The translations under genes and the position numbers were made by a program. The notes below the pieces were generated by a model that did not search any database, was not told the origin of the DNA, and was given only the letters and a program-made list of their open reading frames with translations. A stretch of 64,000 nt of DNA from Hedera helix (lineage: Eukaryota > Streptophyta > Magnoliopsida > Apiales > Araliaceae), in assembly GCA_947179155.2 (NCBI GenBank), contig OX359283.1, positions 12,450,847 through 12,514,846 of the forward strand. The letters are read 5' to 3'. This document shows, in pieces, positions 34,259 through 46,572 of this stretch (positions are counted from its first letter, which is position 1; every line of letters begins with the position of its first letter).

Positions 34259-34540
34259 TTAATCTGCAACCTCTCTTTTCATATTCGGCCACCAAAAATG
34301 TTGACGTAGATCTTGATACATCTTTGTACTACCCGGATGTATCACGTATCTCGTACTTTGAGCTTCTTGCAAAATCTCCTCTCGTATTTCAGGCACTAAC
34401 GGTACCCAAACACGATTTTCAAACCTTAGCAATCTTTTGCTATCCACTTTGAATTTGACTTCCTCCTCGTCAATCATCCTCTTTCTTATTCTGTCGCATT
34501 CTTCATCTTTTTCTTGAGCCACTTTCACCTTATCTAACAA
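34259..34540 (-). pseudogene. Chromovirus integrase zinc-binding N-terminus
   Basis: The 93-residue frame ends in a legible half of the HHCC domain (VIHPGSTKMYQDLRQHFWW), following RVWVPLVPEIREEIL. The CxxC half continues past the stop at 34258 in another reading. It sits between RNase H and the integrase core as in all Ty3/gypsy pol proteins. Confidence 0.85.
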
Positions 34541-34558
34541 GGTTGGGCTTGCTTCTAC

Positions 34559-35060
34559 TTATAGTGACTCCTTCAGATTTTTCACCTCCAACTCCATTCG
34601 AGACATTTCTTTCACCAGTTCCTCCTGTTCGGTTAATACAAACAATTTCTCCATACTCTTTCTACTTAGAGCATCTGCTACAATGTTGGCTTTGCCAGGA
34701 TGGTAGAGAATTTTATAATCGTAGTTTTTGATCAACTCCAACCATCTCCATTGCCTCATATTCAACTCCTTCTGGGTGAAGATATACTTCAGACTCTTAT
34801 GGTCTGTGAATATCTCACATTTTTCTCCATACAAATAATGCCTCCAAATCTTAAGGGCAAACACTACCACTGCCAGCTCCAAGTCGTGGGTAGGGTATCA
34901 CTTCTCATACTCTTTTGGTTGTCTTAGTGCATATGCAATGACTTTGCCGTTCTGCATAAGCACACAGCCTAGTCCCTTGTGCGATGCATCACTGTAGACC
35001 GTAAAACCTCCTGTATCGTTCGGTAAAATCAACACAGGTGCTTCACTGAGTCTCTTCTTT
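34559..35060 (-). pseudogene. Chromovirus RNase H
   Basis: The open part 34559-34882 has ELAVVVFALKIWRHYLYG, IFTDHKSLKYIF, RQWRWLELIKNYDY and GKANIVADALSR, the classic gypsy RNase H series. The first Asp segment (TVYSDASHKGLGC type) is read upstream, at 34883-35060, before a stop. RNase H removes the RNA strand during cDNA synthesis. Confidence 0.85.
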
Positions 35061-35069
35061 AACTCTTGA

Positions 35070-36079
35070 AAACTCTCCGTCTATACATATTTTACTATCT
35101 TCCTTGTCAAATTGGTTAATGATGTTACTATCTTTGAAAAATATTTGATAAATCTCCGATAATAACCTGTTAACCCTAAGAAACTCTTAACCTCCGTTGG
35201 CGTCCTTGGTTGTTCCCAATTCATCACCGCTTCCACCTTTGTAGGATCTACTGAAACTCCCTCATTGTCGATAATGTGACCCAGAAATTGAACTCTCTCT
35301 AACCAGAATTCACACTTTGAGAATTTAGCATACAACTGCTCCATCCTTAATATCTCTAATACCAATCTTAGATGTTCGGCATGCTCCTCTTCCGTTTTGA
35401 AATAAACCAAAATATCGTCAATGAACATAACTACAAATTTATCCAAGTACTGCTTGAATATTATATTCATCATATCCATAAATATGGTTGGCGCATTCGT
35501 TAGTCCAAACGACATTACCAAAAACTCATAATAACCATATCAAGTTCTGAATGTCATCTTAGGTATATCCTCCTTCCTTACTTTTAACTAATGATAACCA
35601 GTCCTCAAATCAATCTTTGAAAAGTACTTTGCCCCTTTTAATTGATTAAAAAGATCGTCAATTCTTGGTAACGGGTACTTGTTCTTAATCGTTACTTTGT
35701 TCAACTCTATATAATTCATACAAAGTTTCATCGATCCATTCTTCTTCTTTACAAATAGTACAGGTGCTCCCTATAGAGAAACATTCGGCTGAATATACTT
35801 CCTATCCAATAATTCTTGCAACTGAACCATCAACTCCTTCATTTCTATCGGAGCCATCCTATATGGTGTCTTTGATATCGGTGTTGTCCCCGATATTAAA
35901 TCAATCATATATTCTATCTCTCTATCTGGCGGAAGACCTGGCAGTTTATCTGAAAAGACATCCATGAACTCCTTAACTATTGATATTTGTTCCGTCTCGG
36001 GATTCACCATTTGTGTATCCACTATATATGTCAGATATCCCACGCATCCCTTCTTTAACAGTTTCTTGGCCTGCATCAT
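35070..36079 (-). pseudogene. Chromovirus reverse transcriptase
   Basis: Nearly the whole RT domain is readable on the minus strand. 35771-36079 has FSDKLPGLPPDREIEYMIDL and PYRMAPIEMKEL. 35522-35770 has VKKKNGSMKLCMNY, YPLPRIDDLF and FSKIDLRTGYH, with two nonsense codons. 35081-35521 has MSFGLTNAPTIFMDMMN, the catalytic FIDDILVY, KFSKCEFWL and SFLGLTGYYRRFI. Only point lesions separate the frames, so this copy was coding until fairly recently compared with the Tat host. Confidence 0.9.
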
Positions 36080-36258
36080 TGTCAGACAAGAAGATTATCT
36101 TGACGACTTGCTGCCATAAAATACAACCTTAGACTTTTTTGGTGTATTAAGGTGTATACACTTCTTCTGACAATCAATTACCACTCCATGGTTAAACAAC
36201 CAATCCATTCCAAGTATAACATTAAACTCCCCCAAACGTATCAGAATTAAATTCACCA

Positions 36259-36738
36259 TCAATTTCTGACCCCTGATTTTGGCACAATAATTTCTATATA
36301 TATAATATACTCTACAGGAATCACTTCTTTATTAGCAATTTCTATGTTCATTGGGTTTCCTAATTTTTCTCTAGGCAATTCTAACTGTCTAGCGAAATCA
36401 TCAGACACAAATGAACAGGTAGCAACCGAATCAAATAATACATAAGCATTTATATCATAGATCAGAATAATACCTGACACCTCGTCTTTTGATTCTATGG
36501 CGTCCAACACTATCATGTTGAAAGTCTGTGTTGTTGGCTTGTTCTGTTGCACCGGCCCTTTAATGGTGGGCTTACTATTATTTCCCCTACTCCCTCTGTT
36601 ATTCTTCCTGTTCGGACAATCTTTGATTTGATGGTCCGTAGCTCCACATGAGAAACAACCTCCCTTCTTAGGTTTGGGACAATTATGAGTGATATGCCCT
36701 TCTTTCCCACAGTTATAACAGACGTTCATCCCCTTCAT
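36259..36738 (-). pseudogene. Gag zinc knuckles and aspartic protease of the chromovirus
   Basis: This 159-residue open frame has two CX2CX4HX4C knuckles (CYNCGKEGHITHNC and CFSCGATDHQIKDC), a basic Asn/Arg-rich linker and then the protease. The protease active site reads YVLFDSVATCSF where the family has D-S-G-A, so the catalytic loop glycine is replaced by Val. It follows the gag capsid region after a frameshift and stops between 36739 and 37028. Confidence 0.85.
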
Positions 36739-37028
36739 GCACTCACCCGAGTGATTCTTCCCACACCTACTGCACTTGCTGCTTTTTTTTTGTTCGCTTT
36801 CTTGAGGTGTCCTTGAAATGTTGTTGTTATTCCATTTACGCTTGTTCGAGTTACTGCCCCCACTGCTTCCTTTTTTGTTTCCTTCTTCGCCTCTTTTCTT
36901 GTTCCGTTCTTGGTTGTACTTGTTTAGGGCTTCACTTCCCCCTTCTGTTATTATGGCTTTCTCAGTAAGGTTAAAAAATTGGTAATTTAAAGAACAACGA
37001 CCCTACTGTAAACCCATGGTTTCAGTCC

Positions 37029-37613
37029 CTACTCAAATCTCTTTTCTCTCTTAGCTTCAGTATCCACTTGACGTGGAGCGAATCTTGCCAATTCGTTGAA
37101 CTTGGCGGCGTAATTGGACACTGACATATTCTCCTTCTTGAGTTCCAGGAATTTAACTTCCATCCTAGCTTGTGTGCTTTCCGGAAAGCAGTTCTCTATG
37201 AACACTTCCTTAAATCGCGACCATACGATATTTCCCTCTCCTGCCCTGCTTTTATTCGCCTTCCACCAATAGTTCGTCTCTCCCTTCATCATAAAGGTAG
37301 CAAATGTAATCATTTGCTCATCTATTACCCGTGCAACCTCGAATACCTTTTCCATCTCCTCTATCAAGTTCTGTGCTTCTATAGGATCCGTGGTTCCTTG
37401 GAATTCAGGTGACCCTATCAATTTAAAATCTTTGAAGTTTGCTAATGGAATGGAAGGCTTTGGTGCTCCAGTGGCATTAGCGTTGCGTCCGTGAAATGCT
37501 TCCATTAGCATTTCCACAAACTTGTGCACTGGTTTTGGCAGTACCCTTCCTGCATTAACGGACTCTTCCAGTGGAGGTGGGGGTGATGGTTGATTTCTTC
37601 TACGTGACGACAT
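37029..37613 (-). pseudogene. Chromovirus gag, capsid region
   Basis: It encodes 194 residues from ATG 37613 with a Ser/Arg/Pro-rich start (SSRRRNQPSPPPP). The Retrotrans_gag pattern follows: FKDFKLIGSPEFQGTTDP, WSRFKEVFIENCFPES, and LKKENMSVSNYAAKFNELAR. The frame ends early in FE-stop, and gag continues in other frames to the zinc knuckles. The start is supported by its position downstream of the leader and by the family-like N-terminus. Confidence 0.85.
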
Positions 37614-37966
37614 TTTCTGTATAGAAAATTTTTAAGTTATTATATTTGTTTCATCTTTTTACTTTCATTTTGTAGCTTAAGTAATTTAAACTGAAATTCA
37701 AATAATCCCCTCAATACATATAAACATAAACATATATGTATTTATATTCATATGCTAAAATTGTAGTGCATAACACTTTTACATCATAAGCATACTGCTA
37801 TAAATGCCTATATCTCTGAAAAGTTTACAAAAGATGTGATCTAAACATAAACATATCCCATAAACTTCCTAGGGTTGGGACTTTTAACATACTATCCCTC
37901 TGTCAACACAAAAGTTGGGTTTCTACTGCATCTATAGATATACATCATAAATAAAGAAAACTATTA
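37614..37966. other. Noncoding gap between extra ORF and gag
   Basis: A/T-rich, about 350 bp, no coding signal seen. If the extra ORF was translated from the same RNA, gag would need re-initiation, splicing or another start mechanism. No splice site pair is obvious. Confidence 0.5.
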
Positions 37967-38719
37967 CTACTGACTGTGCATCCATCGACGAACCACATTG
38001 TCGTACTCCTCATCCCCTATAGCCATCACCGCGCTCCTGCTGATAGTGTGCATGTACTAGCCTTCCTCAGCTGGGTAGTAATGTACCATACTCTGAAATC
38101 TGCCAAAAGAAAAACGATAGACATAACTGAGCCTACTGATCTTCACCCTCTTCTCACAGACCTCGTCCTCTAGCTCCAACATCTGCCTATGTGTTGCATC
38201 TCTCTGGATCTCCATCTCGATCCTATCTTCTATAGCCTGCTGCCAGTGGTCGCTGATGGCATCCTTTTCTGCCTGTGTTTGTTAAATCTTCAGTTCAGCC
38301 TCTGCTAATCTAGCCTCCATCTATGCCATTTTCTCATTCAGCTCTGTGTTCTCGCCAAATAATTGATAAACTGCATCCTTATACTGATCCTCCATATGCT
38401 GGTGAATCAGATTCTCCTCCTCTAAACGCTAAACCCTATCCTCTAGATCCTCGTTCCTCGTAGTCAGCTCCTCTATGATGTCATTGGCAGTAGTGCCCAT
38501 GCCATCAACATACTCAACTGGCTCCTCCTCCTCAGACTCGGCCTCATTCTCACTGTATAGCCTTATCACACCACCCCTGAAGGACTCCTCATGATCACCC
38601 TCCTCATGATCAGACTCCGGATCCTTTATCGGTGCAGCCACCAGAGGCTGTGTAGTATCCATATGGATATCAAGGAACACCTCCTCAGCAATATGACTAG
38701 ACTATCCAATCTCAGGCAT
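37967..38719 (-). pseudogene. Extra ORF upstream of chromovirus gag: acidic, coiled-coil protein
   Basis: One minus-strand frame runs about 250 codons from ATG at 38719 to TAG at 37967 without any frameshift. It is interrupted by five nonsense codons (the first near codon 6). The N-terminal third is acidic (DPESDHEEGDHEESF, ENEAESEEEEPVEYVDG). The rest is predicted coiled coil: ELTTRNEDLEDRV, RLEEENLIHQHMEDQYKDAV, LFGENTELNEKM, MEARLAEAELKI, MLELEDEVCEKRVKI. It ends in an aromatic/basic tail. It lies in the sense direction between primer site and gag. I recognise no family. Extra ORFs in this place are known in Tat/Ogre elements; it is unexpected to me in a Tekay-like one. Confidence 0.65.
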
Positions 38720-38946
38720 CCTATAACATAAAAATAACACATGTCAGTACAGCAAAAAAATATATTCATCGATTAAATAAAATGATATTTTATCATGTAC
38801 ATCTCGGCTCGATGGATTTTCTCAATCTACCTCGAAAAATACACAACATGATGAATCTCCCTGATTCACCTCCTAACGCACTTGATATGAGTTTAGTTCT
38901 AAGGTTATAACCTAGGTTTCGCGATCCTAACGTTTCTAACCTACAA

Positions 38947-38957
38947 CTTTGATACCA
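38947..38957 (-). other. Primer binding site of the chromovirus
   Basis: The minus strand reads TTGGTATCAAAG just inside the 5' LTR, close to the usual initiator-Met site TGGTATCAGAG. Confidence 0.8.
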
Positions 38958-39484
38958 ACCTGCGACTACCCCAAATTCGGCTTCCATAATCTCGAGTTTG
39001 GTTCTTCTCTGTACAATACTAAATAATATCTAAAACATAATCTTTAATTAAATATCGCGGAATAATACATAAAGTTCCTTATAAAAAGGCTACAATCCCA
39101 AGGTCGACTAACCTTAACATAACATTACATAACTTAAGGGATTACAAAAGATTTACAAATGAAATTACATGGAAGCAATTAATTTAACATGCATTAAGCT
39201 ATTCTATGCTTTGGCTTTTCCCTTGCCTTTGTCCGTTTTGGATCATTCAAGCTTAGCTAAAAAATAAGTCATGGTATAGCAAGAATGAGCAACTAGCTTG
39301 CTCAACAAGTTTAAGAACAAATAATAAGAGATATATCATTCTTTAATGGGAAATAACATCAAGTGTTTCAATAATAGATGATAATTGTGAAAGAACAAGA
39401 ATCAATTTTCAATAAAAGAATAGATTGATTCTTTACTGTTGAGTGACCTCTAAGGACCATGAACTACTGCGAAAAGTAGAACAG

Positions 39485-39570
<86 letters not shown>
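39485..39570. repeat. (AC)n(AT)n microsatellite
   Basis: About 42 bases of AC followed by about 44 bases of AT. The 3' LTR has only a short ATAT stretch at the same place, so the run expanded after insertion or differs between source copies. Confidence 0.95.
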
Positions 39571-39572
<2 letters not shown>

Positions 39573-40244
39573 CACCTTGATAGTTTGGTATGCGAGGGGA
39601 TCAACCTCTTGTACCCTATGTATATGCATAACATTCAGACATCTTTTGAATGTTCAGTTTCCCGAATATAATTCCCCTTATATAGGGTTGTTCGTTCTCA
39701 GTCTCACTATAATAATCTACACCAATCAATGGTTTGGATAAGCTTTTAAAATATTTAATTTGATAAATTTAAATATGCATATTCTAGACGAAACAATTAG
39801 CTTAGACATTTTTAAACAGTTCTTGAATTAATGAACTATAAAGCTTGCAAATGCACCAAGTGCGAATACAATAATAATATCGATGTGGAATAACTTTAAA
39901 TAATTAAACTACCTAAAGCTCTGGCAAATAAATACAACTGTAGAAAATTGCTCAATAATAATTGAAAAAAATTAGAAAACTTGCTTAATATAAAATTTGA
40001 GTGAGGTTAAGGAACTTGTAAAAATAAAATGTAAGTTAAGGGTCAAAGAACTTATCTCGTTTGTTGTCTACTGCTAACCAATGCAATTTACTATCTTTTG
40101 AATAGACCTAACAATTTATCAAGTTGATATTTAAATTAGTATCATATATACATTCATATGATAACTTATATACATCTTACACCTCTAACACTTAACCAAA
40201 TAATTATATAGTTAAGGGTATATAAACACTTAGAAAATATTAGC

Positions 40245-40750
40245 ATCACTTGATAATATTTTAATCACATAAAACCTATATTAATTATTTAATATAGTTC
40301 AAACTCTTATATAATATAATTAATAATCTAATAATATTTAATTAGTTTTATAATATTATTAATCATTTAATAATATTTCATTAACCATCTAATATTATTA
40401 ATCATTTAAAAAAATTTATTTACCGTATAATATTATTAATCATTTAATAATATTTTATTCATACTCTAATATTATTAATCATTTAATAATATATTAATCC
40501 TTATCTAATATTATTAATCATTTAATAAAATTTTATTCATTATCTAATATTATTAATTATTTAATAATATTTTATTCATATTCTAATATTAATAACCATG
40601 TAATAATACTTTACTCATTTTCTAATATTATTAATTATTTAATAATACTTTATTGACTGTATAATATTATTAATCATTTAATAATATTTCATTCATTTTA
40701 TAATATTTTATTAATTTATTTATATTATTAATTCTTTAATAATATTTATC
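40245..40750. repeat. 39-bp AT-rich tandem array in the chromovirus 5' LTR
   Basis: Diverged units with TTTAATAATATTTTATTCAT and AATATTATTAATCA words, homologous to 28370-28920. Confidence 0.75.
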
Positions 40751-42556
40751 CTCTTTTACCTATTAATTTAACTTTCATAATGTTTAAATTACTTTTATTG
40801 TATCAAACTTGACCCAGCCAAAACTGACCCGACCCGGTCTGAAATTAATTTTTCAAACTGTCTGGTTCACCGCTGCAGCGATTAGGACCATCGCTGCTGT
40901 AGTGACTTGCAGAAAGTTTCACCACTGCGGCGGTGGCTTAATTTTAAATCACAAGGTGTTTCATCATTGCGGCGGTGGGACCTACCGCTGGGCGGTAGCT
41001 CTATTTTTCAAAACCCTAATTTTCCAACTTTGATTTCTTTGGTTCAAAATTGCATAAAATAAAATCTACACATCCAAATGACACCAAATCAGTGTTGGTA
41101 TCTTCCTAACTTCTTGCTTTATAATATTTCATGATTCGATCAGATTTTTGAAAATGGTTTAACATGAAATTTAAGATCGAACCATCCAGGGTTTCAAAAT
41201 CGACATATTTTGCGGTAAGAGCCATAACTTCTTTATTTTTGCATATTTTAGTGAGATTCAAGTTGTGTTGTCTTCATAACTCATACATACAACTTTCTAG
41301 TCATAGAAATCACATATCTAGCTTGTACATTTCAAACTACCACATTAAATAGCACATGCTCAACTAGGGTTTTACCGGTAAAACACAATATGAAATTTTC
41401 TTCTAATTCTTTGCCTACCACACATACAAATACACGTATTAAATATATCAAACCATAAATCTACCAATATATCATAGTTTTAGACTTCTAGTTCATCAAA
41501 ATAACTTTTGATCGGTTAAAAATACTTTTTGACCATAGAAAACATATATACACAACAAAAATGAACTAAGAAGGAGATAGAGCACTTTTGAGCGTTATGC
41601 TCTTGAATAATCTTCTTCTCTTGGGAATGAACTTAGCTAGGGACTCCACCTTCGCTACTAGATGTACACTCCTAGAGTAGTGCTTCTCAAGCTCTCAATA
41701 TCTCTCTAGCTTATCTTTTATAAGTCTAGAATTTCTCTCTATTTTTTTCTTTAGGAAAGGAATAATGAGCAAACTCTTCTCCATACAATATAATCTTTTA
41801 TTTATAACCAAGAGTTATAATCCAAAATGTAGACATATACAATCTATATTTCTACTTATTTATTAGCTTATCTTATCTACACAATTCAAATTTAGCTAAA
41901 TTTTAGGAATTTTCTTACATGAAGGACTTGAGTTGGTAGCTTGGCTCAACAACTCTTGTACTCTTGGACTCAAAACTAAGCAACATAAAATTTGAAATCC
42001 ACCCCAAGTGGGGCCCCCATGTGACGGGCCAAATGGCCTTTTCCTTTCAATTTTGATTTATTTTTATTGTTATTATGTACATATATACATCTATATATAT
42101 ATATATATATATATATATTGACCAACACTTTGACTACCTATTGGGCTCCACTTTGATCTTAGAAATTAAATATGTTGGACTCATTCATTTAATTTGTTTG
42201 AGCTCAATTTAATTATTCTATTGGGCTATCATTAAATAACATACGCTACATTTAATTAAATAAAGCATTGGACTAGTTTAATTATTACATAGATCATGGT
42301 TTAAATTAATTACATGGACTACTAGGTAAATTTACTTGACCTAGTTTAATACTTCATTTGAACTTATAATATAATCCAATTAGACTTATTTTAATTAATT
42401 ATAACACCTAGCTCATTACTTTAAGTAAATATATACATACAAAAGTATATTCATTCAATTATTTAATGCACAATTAATTAGTACAAAAAATTTCATTCAT
42501 TGCTAATTATTTAATCATTATAATTACAATGACAAATAAAATTCGTGGTCATTACA

Positions 42557-42946
42557 CCTATAATTGACTGGATTTTGGGGACAGAATGCTGGAGACTTGC
42601 TCTGAAACACCATTATGGGTTCGGTTATGCTCATGTCCCAATTGCTGGTACGTGGATGAATATGGAGGAATATGGAGGTCTACGTGGATGATATGATTAT
42701 GAAAAATATAGAAATTATAAATCATATAGCCGACCTTGAAGAATGCTTTTAGATTATATGATGACACAACATGAGGCTTAATCCGACCAAGTGCACCTTT
42801 GGCCTTGGATCAGGAAAGTTTTTGGGGTATATGGTTATCCGAAGAGGGATCGAAGAAAATTCCAAAAAGATATCGATAATAGTGAACATACAGTTCCCAA
42901 AGAATTTTAAAGAGGTTCAAAAATTAATTGAAAGGCTAACAGCTCT
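42557..42946 (+). pseudogene. Tat reverse transcriptase fragment
   Basis: Legible from EVYVDDMIMK (catalytic Y-V-D-D, about 42680) through HIADLEECF, MRLNPTKCTFGLGSGKFLGYMV and RRGIEENSKKI to FKEVQKLIERLTAL. This is the late palm and thumb of Tat RT. The first 120 bp are poorly aligned. It is cut at 42946 by Copia-2 and continues at 56434. The segment that should join it to protease (27176) is absent. Confidence 0.85.
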
Positions 42947-44034
42947 TGAAAGTAGTATACTCTCAAGTCAATCACATTTGTATGATATGCATATACTTTG
43001 TAATCTTATTCAATTTATTGATAAAAGTATCAGGGCATTTCTTTTATTCATGATTAATTGACAGAATTAATTATATGAATAAACCCATAGTTTTGAGCAA
43101 TGCTTTTAGAATCATAATATTGATTATGCTAATGAGATTTAAATTCAAGATATCTCAAAACTAAAATATTCCTAATAGTGGGATCACTAAAATGGGGATT
43201 AGTGAATCTGGATAGATTAGTACATACTACGCTTGCTCTTATGAAGATGATGATTGATTTCATAATCATTTATGTAGAGACACTAAAGCAAGTATGTAGA
43301 TAATTATTAGAGAATAAGTTCACAGAACATGACTCACTCAAAGAAAAAGTAATAGAGTTTTACTTGTCTGTCAATAGAAGTTCTTTTTGTGATAGTAGTA
43401 CAAGTGATTCTTGGACTTGAGAACAACATAGTACCTTGATGAGTTATACTTTGTCATATTCCTTAAGACCTGTAAGATATATCAAAGGGTATGATCAGGT
43501 ATAATAAGTTATACATTGAGGTAGGTGAATGTTCAACAATCCTATGTAATTCGATAAATGATAACTCAAAAATCCTTGGCCAAGGTAGAATGAAAATTAG
43601 AAAAAAGTTTCTAATTTACATTAGAGTTGTACATTTGTGAATTGAAATGCATATGATCAAATGAAATAAGACTTGTCAGTAATTTTATGTCTTATATTTA
43701 ATTGGGACATTGAGTGGTAGAAGGATTGAATTGCACTGTAACTATTTGTTAAAATGTTCTTTTACGATTAAATGTTGAAATCTATATTACCTGAAATGTC
43801 GATTAATCGCTAAGGGGGCATACCCTTATTGTGGAATAAATAGTATTTATTAAACGAATTAAATAGTTTAATTCATTTACATATATAAGAGTAATATTTA
43901 TTTTAGAAGTGAATGACAAAATCGTAATAATAAATTAAGTATATTTAATTTATACTATGGTGATAGAATAAATTAAATAGCTTAATATTTATAATTTAGT
44001 ATTTTAGAAATACTAATTATAAATTAATAAGAGA

Positions 44035-44067
<33 letters not shown>

Positions 44068-44422
44068 TAGTTCATAAATGATTTAGAAATTAATGAATAA
44101 GTAGTAGTATTATAAATAATTAAGTTCCTAAATGATTTAGGAATCATAATTATAATAATTAATTAAATTAATAAATAGTTTAGTAATTAATTAATAAGAA
44201 GTACTCTCATTACTAAATAATTAAGTTCCTAAATAGTTTAGAAATTATAATTAATTAATTTAGTTCCTAATTGAATTGAAAATTAAATTAAAACCCTAAT
44301 TCTAAATAGTTTAGGAAGGTTGTCTATATCTATAAATAAAATGAGTCTTATTATGGATTAATGTTACCCACTATTTCACAAGAATTGAGATAGTACTTCA
44401 TAATTATCTACATCTAAGGAGT

Positions 44423-44423
<1 letters not shown>

Positions 44424-44466
<43 letters not shown>
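44424..44466. repeat. (GA)n microsatellite
   Basis: It has about 21 GA units just downstream of the Copia TATA box. The other three LTRs have only GAGAGAGAT-like short runs there. Confidence 0.95.
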
Positions 44467-44469
<3 letters not shown>

Positions 44470-45639
44470 AGGACTAGCCACCCATGATTTGGAGAAACCA
44501 AAATCTACTTCTTTAATTCATATATCTCTTGGTGGATCTGTGATGACCCCAAATCCGGGTTCCTTGAACCTCGGATCCAGTTCAACACGAGTATAACTTT
44601 TTCCTTATTGTTCATGAATTACAACAATATTATAATTGATAAATAACCATTTATTTACAATTTTACAACATCTCTTTCTATTCCAGAATCGAAATCTTTA
44701 TACATTTCTAGTATGTCTCAATATCATACATGATACGACATTCTATTACAATCAATTTGAGTATCTAAGACTCATAATACATACCAATCAATTCTTATAC
44801 TACACAATCATTTTACCTGTCCAATTCGGACTGATATCTACAATGGTCGTGCTAGACCTTCAATGAATGTAATATACATTCCTGTTTCTTGATCCTTATC
44901 AAGACTTCAAATACTTGTACTATCTGAAAATGTTGGTTTAAGCAAGAGTGAGCACGACGGCTCAGCAAGTTTAACAGTTACACATAACACATTACATACT
45001 TCACATATACTCTGCAATTTATACTCACATCATGCTTTTTATGCATCTCAGTTTATGTCATACTGCTTATGTATCACATATAACATCTAGCATTTCATGC
45101 TTCATATTTTACATGTAATCATACCTCATGCATATCATAATTATCATTAATATCTTACTATTAACAATTTAATATCACATCATAGCATGTTAAGGCACAT
45201 AGGAGCAAGTTCTGAAAAACTTGTCTGGTCGCTTCTACCATTTAAGCTTATTTGCGTCATTTGCTCAACCTACAATTTATATAACAAATTGACATAATCA
45301 TTAGCTACCAGGACTTTTAATTAGTCTTAACTTAAGACCTTAACTTCAAATTATTAACTCTTAAGATGTTCGACAAACGAACCCATAAGTTCCGGACAAA
45401 ACCCTAGTCCAAATACAGTTTGGACATATCAGGCATGCTTAACCAGCTTACGCTTTCATTATACAATCTTCGTACGACCCACTTTTAATAAGTTGTCTAA
45501 ATTTGTCACAAATGGACTATTTACATTTGTTTAATTCAATTAAACTTTCTTCTTTTACACAACTTAATGATTCGGACATTTAACAATGTACCAAATACCC
45601 CAACATATTATCTGTCTTTGATAATATACAACTAAGTTC

Positions 45640-46335
45640 AAATATTATTAACCATTTAATAATATTTTAATCTCTTATTAATATTATTAATCATTTAATA
45701 ATATTTTAATCATTTATTAATACTATTAACCATTTAATAATATTTTAATCACTTACTAATATTATTAACCATTTAATAATATTTCAATCACTTATAAATA
45801 TTACTGTCCATTTAATAATATTTTAATCATTATTAATATTATTAACCATTTAATAATATTTAAATCACTTCTTAATATTATTAACAATTTAATAATATTT
45901 TAATCACTTGTTAATATTATTAACCATTTAATAATATTTTAATCACTTATTAATATTATAAACAATTTAATAATATTTTAATCACTTATTAATATTATAA
46001 ACAATTTAATAATATTTTAATCACATATTAATATTATTAACCATTTAATAATATTTTACTCACCTATTAATATTATTAACCATTTAATAATATTTTACTC
46101 ACTTATTAATATTATTAACCATTTAATAATATTTTACTCACTTCTTAATATTATTAATCATTTAATAATATTTTAATCACTTATTAATATTATTAACCAT
46201 TTAATAATATTTTAATTATTTAATAATGTCATTAATTATTTAAGAACATTTTCATCATATACAAATGTTATTACACATTTAATAACCTTTTAATCTTATA
46301 CTAATATTATTCATCATTTAATAATATTTTAATAT
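45640..46335. repeat. 39-bp tandem array, clearest example
   Basis: About 17-18 units of TTAATAATATTTTAATCACT plus TATTAATATTATTAACCAT. The word CCATTTAATA recurs at 46041, 46080 and 46119, a period of exactly 39. Each unit contains self-complementary AATAATATT/AATATTATT. Confidence 0.92.
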
Positions 46336-46497
46336 TCTTCAAATATTACCAATAGTTAACTTTTTAATTGTGTTAACTTTAGTCTTTATTTTATACATTT
46401 AGATACCATTAAGTCACTAATAAACTCTACATAAATAGGTTTGGTATTCAAATACATTCATTTTACATGTATTTTAACTTAAATGTTCACTAAAAAC

Positions 46498-46572
46498 TCG
46501 ACCCGGGCTGACCCGACCCGACCTGACTCGGGCCGACCCTGACCGACTCGACTCGACCCGACCCGACCCGGA
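46498..46572. repeat. CCCGA/CTCGA pentanucleotide-rich stretch
   Basis: Imperfect CCCGA repeats with a few CTCGA and GGCC words. A similar stretch lies at 61057-61119, and shorter forms lie near 29010 and 40820 at the same place in the other LTRs. Confidence 0.85.

Larger units (their letters stand above)
27177..42556 (-). mobile_element. Del/Tekay-like chromovirus (Ty3/gypsy), defective
   Basis: Reading the minus strand: 5' LTR 38961-42556, Met-tRNA primer site, an extra ORF, gag, protease, RT, RNase H, integrase, chromodomain remnant, polypurine tract, 3' LTR 27177-33062. LTR ends are TGTAATGACC and GGGGTCGTCACA (5' to 3'). Coding domains have scattered stops but few rearrangements. No target duplication is present (CCAAC before, CCTAT after). 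The host Tat sequence between protease and late RT is missing exactly here. The 3' LTR holds another insertion at 30245 to about 32624. Confidence 0.85.
38961..42556 (-). repeat. 5' LTR of the chromovirus
   Basis: It is 3596 bp. On the minus strand it starts TGTAATGACC at 42556 and ends GGTAGTCGCA at 38961. It contains a TATA box (minus strand TTATAAATAAAAG, about 41797-41809), the GC-rich block (40865-41000), the 39-bp array (about 40245-40750) and an (AC)n(AT)n run at 39485-39570. A TA run at 42092-42118 marks where the other LTR carries its insertion. Confidence 0.85.

Noticed and set aside
34543..34927. Plus-strand ORFs over the chromovirus pol (also 33363-33584, 35764-35967, 37170-37412)
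   Set aside because: They are antisense shadows of RNase H, integrase, RT and gag.
38945..38958. tRNA-like sequence
   Set aside because: Only the short complement to the tRNA 3' end is present, as expected for a primer site; no tRNA fold is visible.
45640..46335. CRISPR-like regular repeat
   Set aside because: The 39-bp units follow each other without unique spacers and the context is a plant LTR; it is a tandem array.
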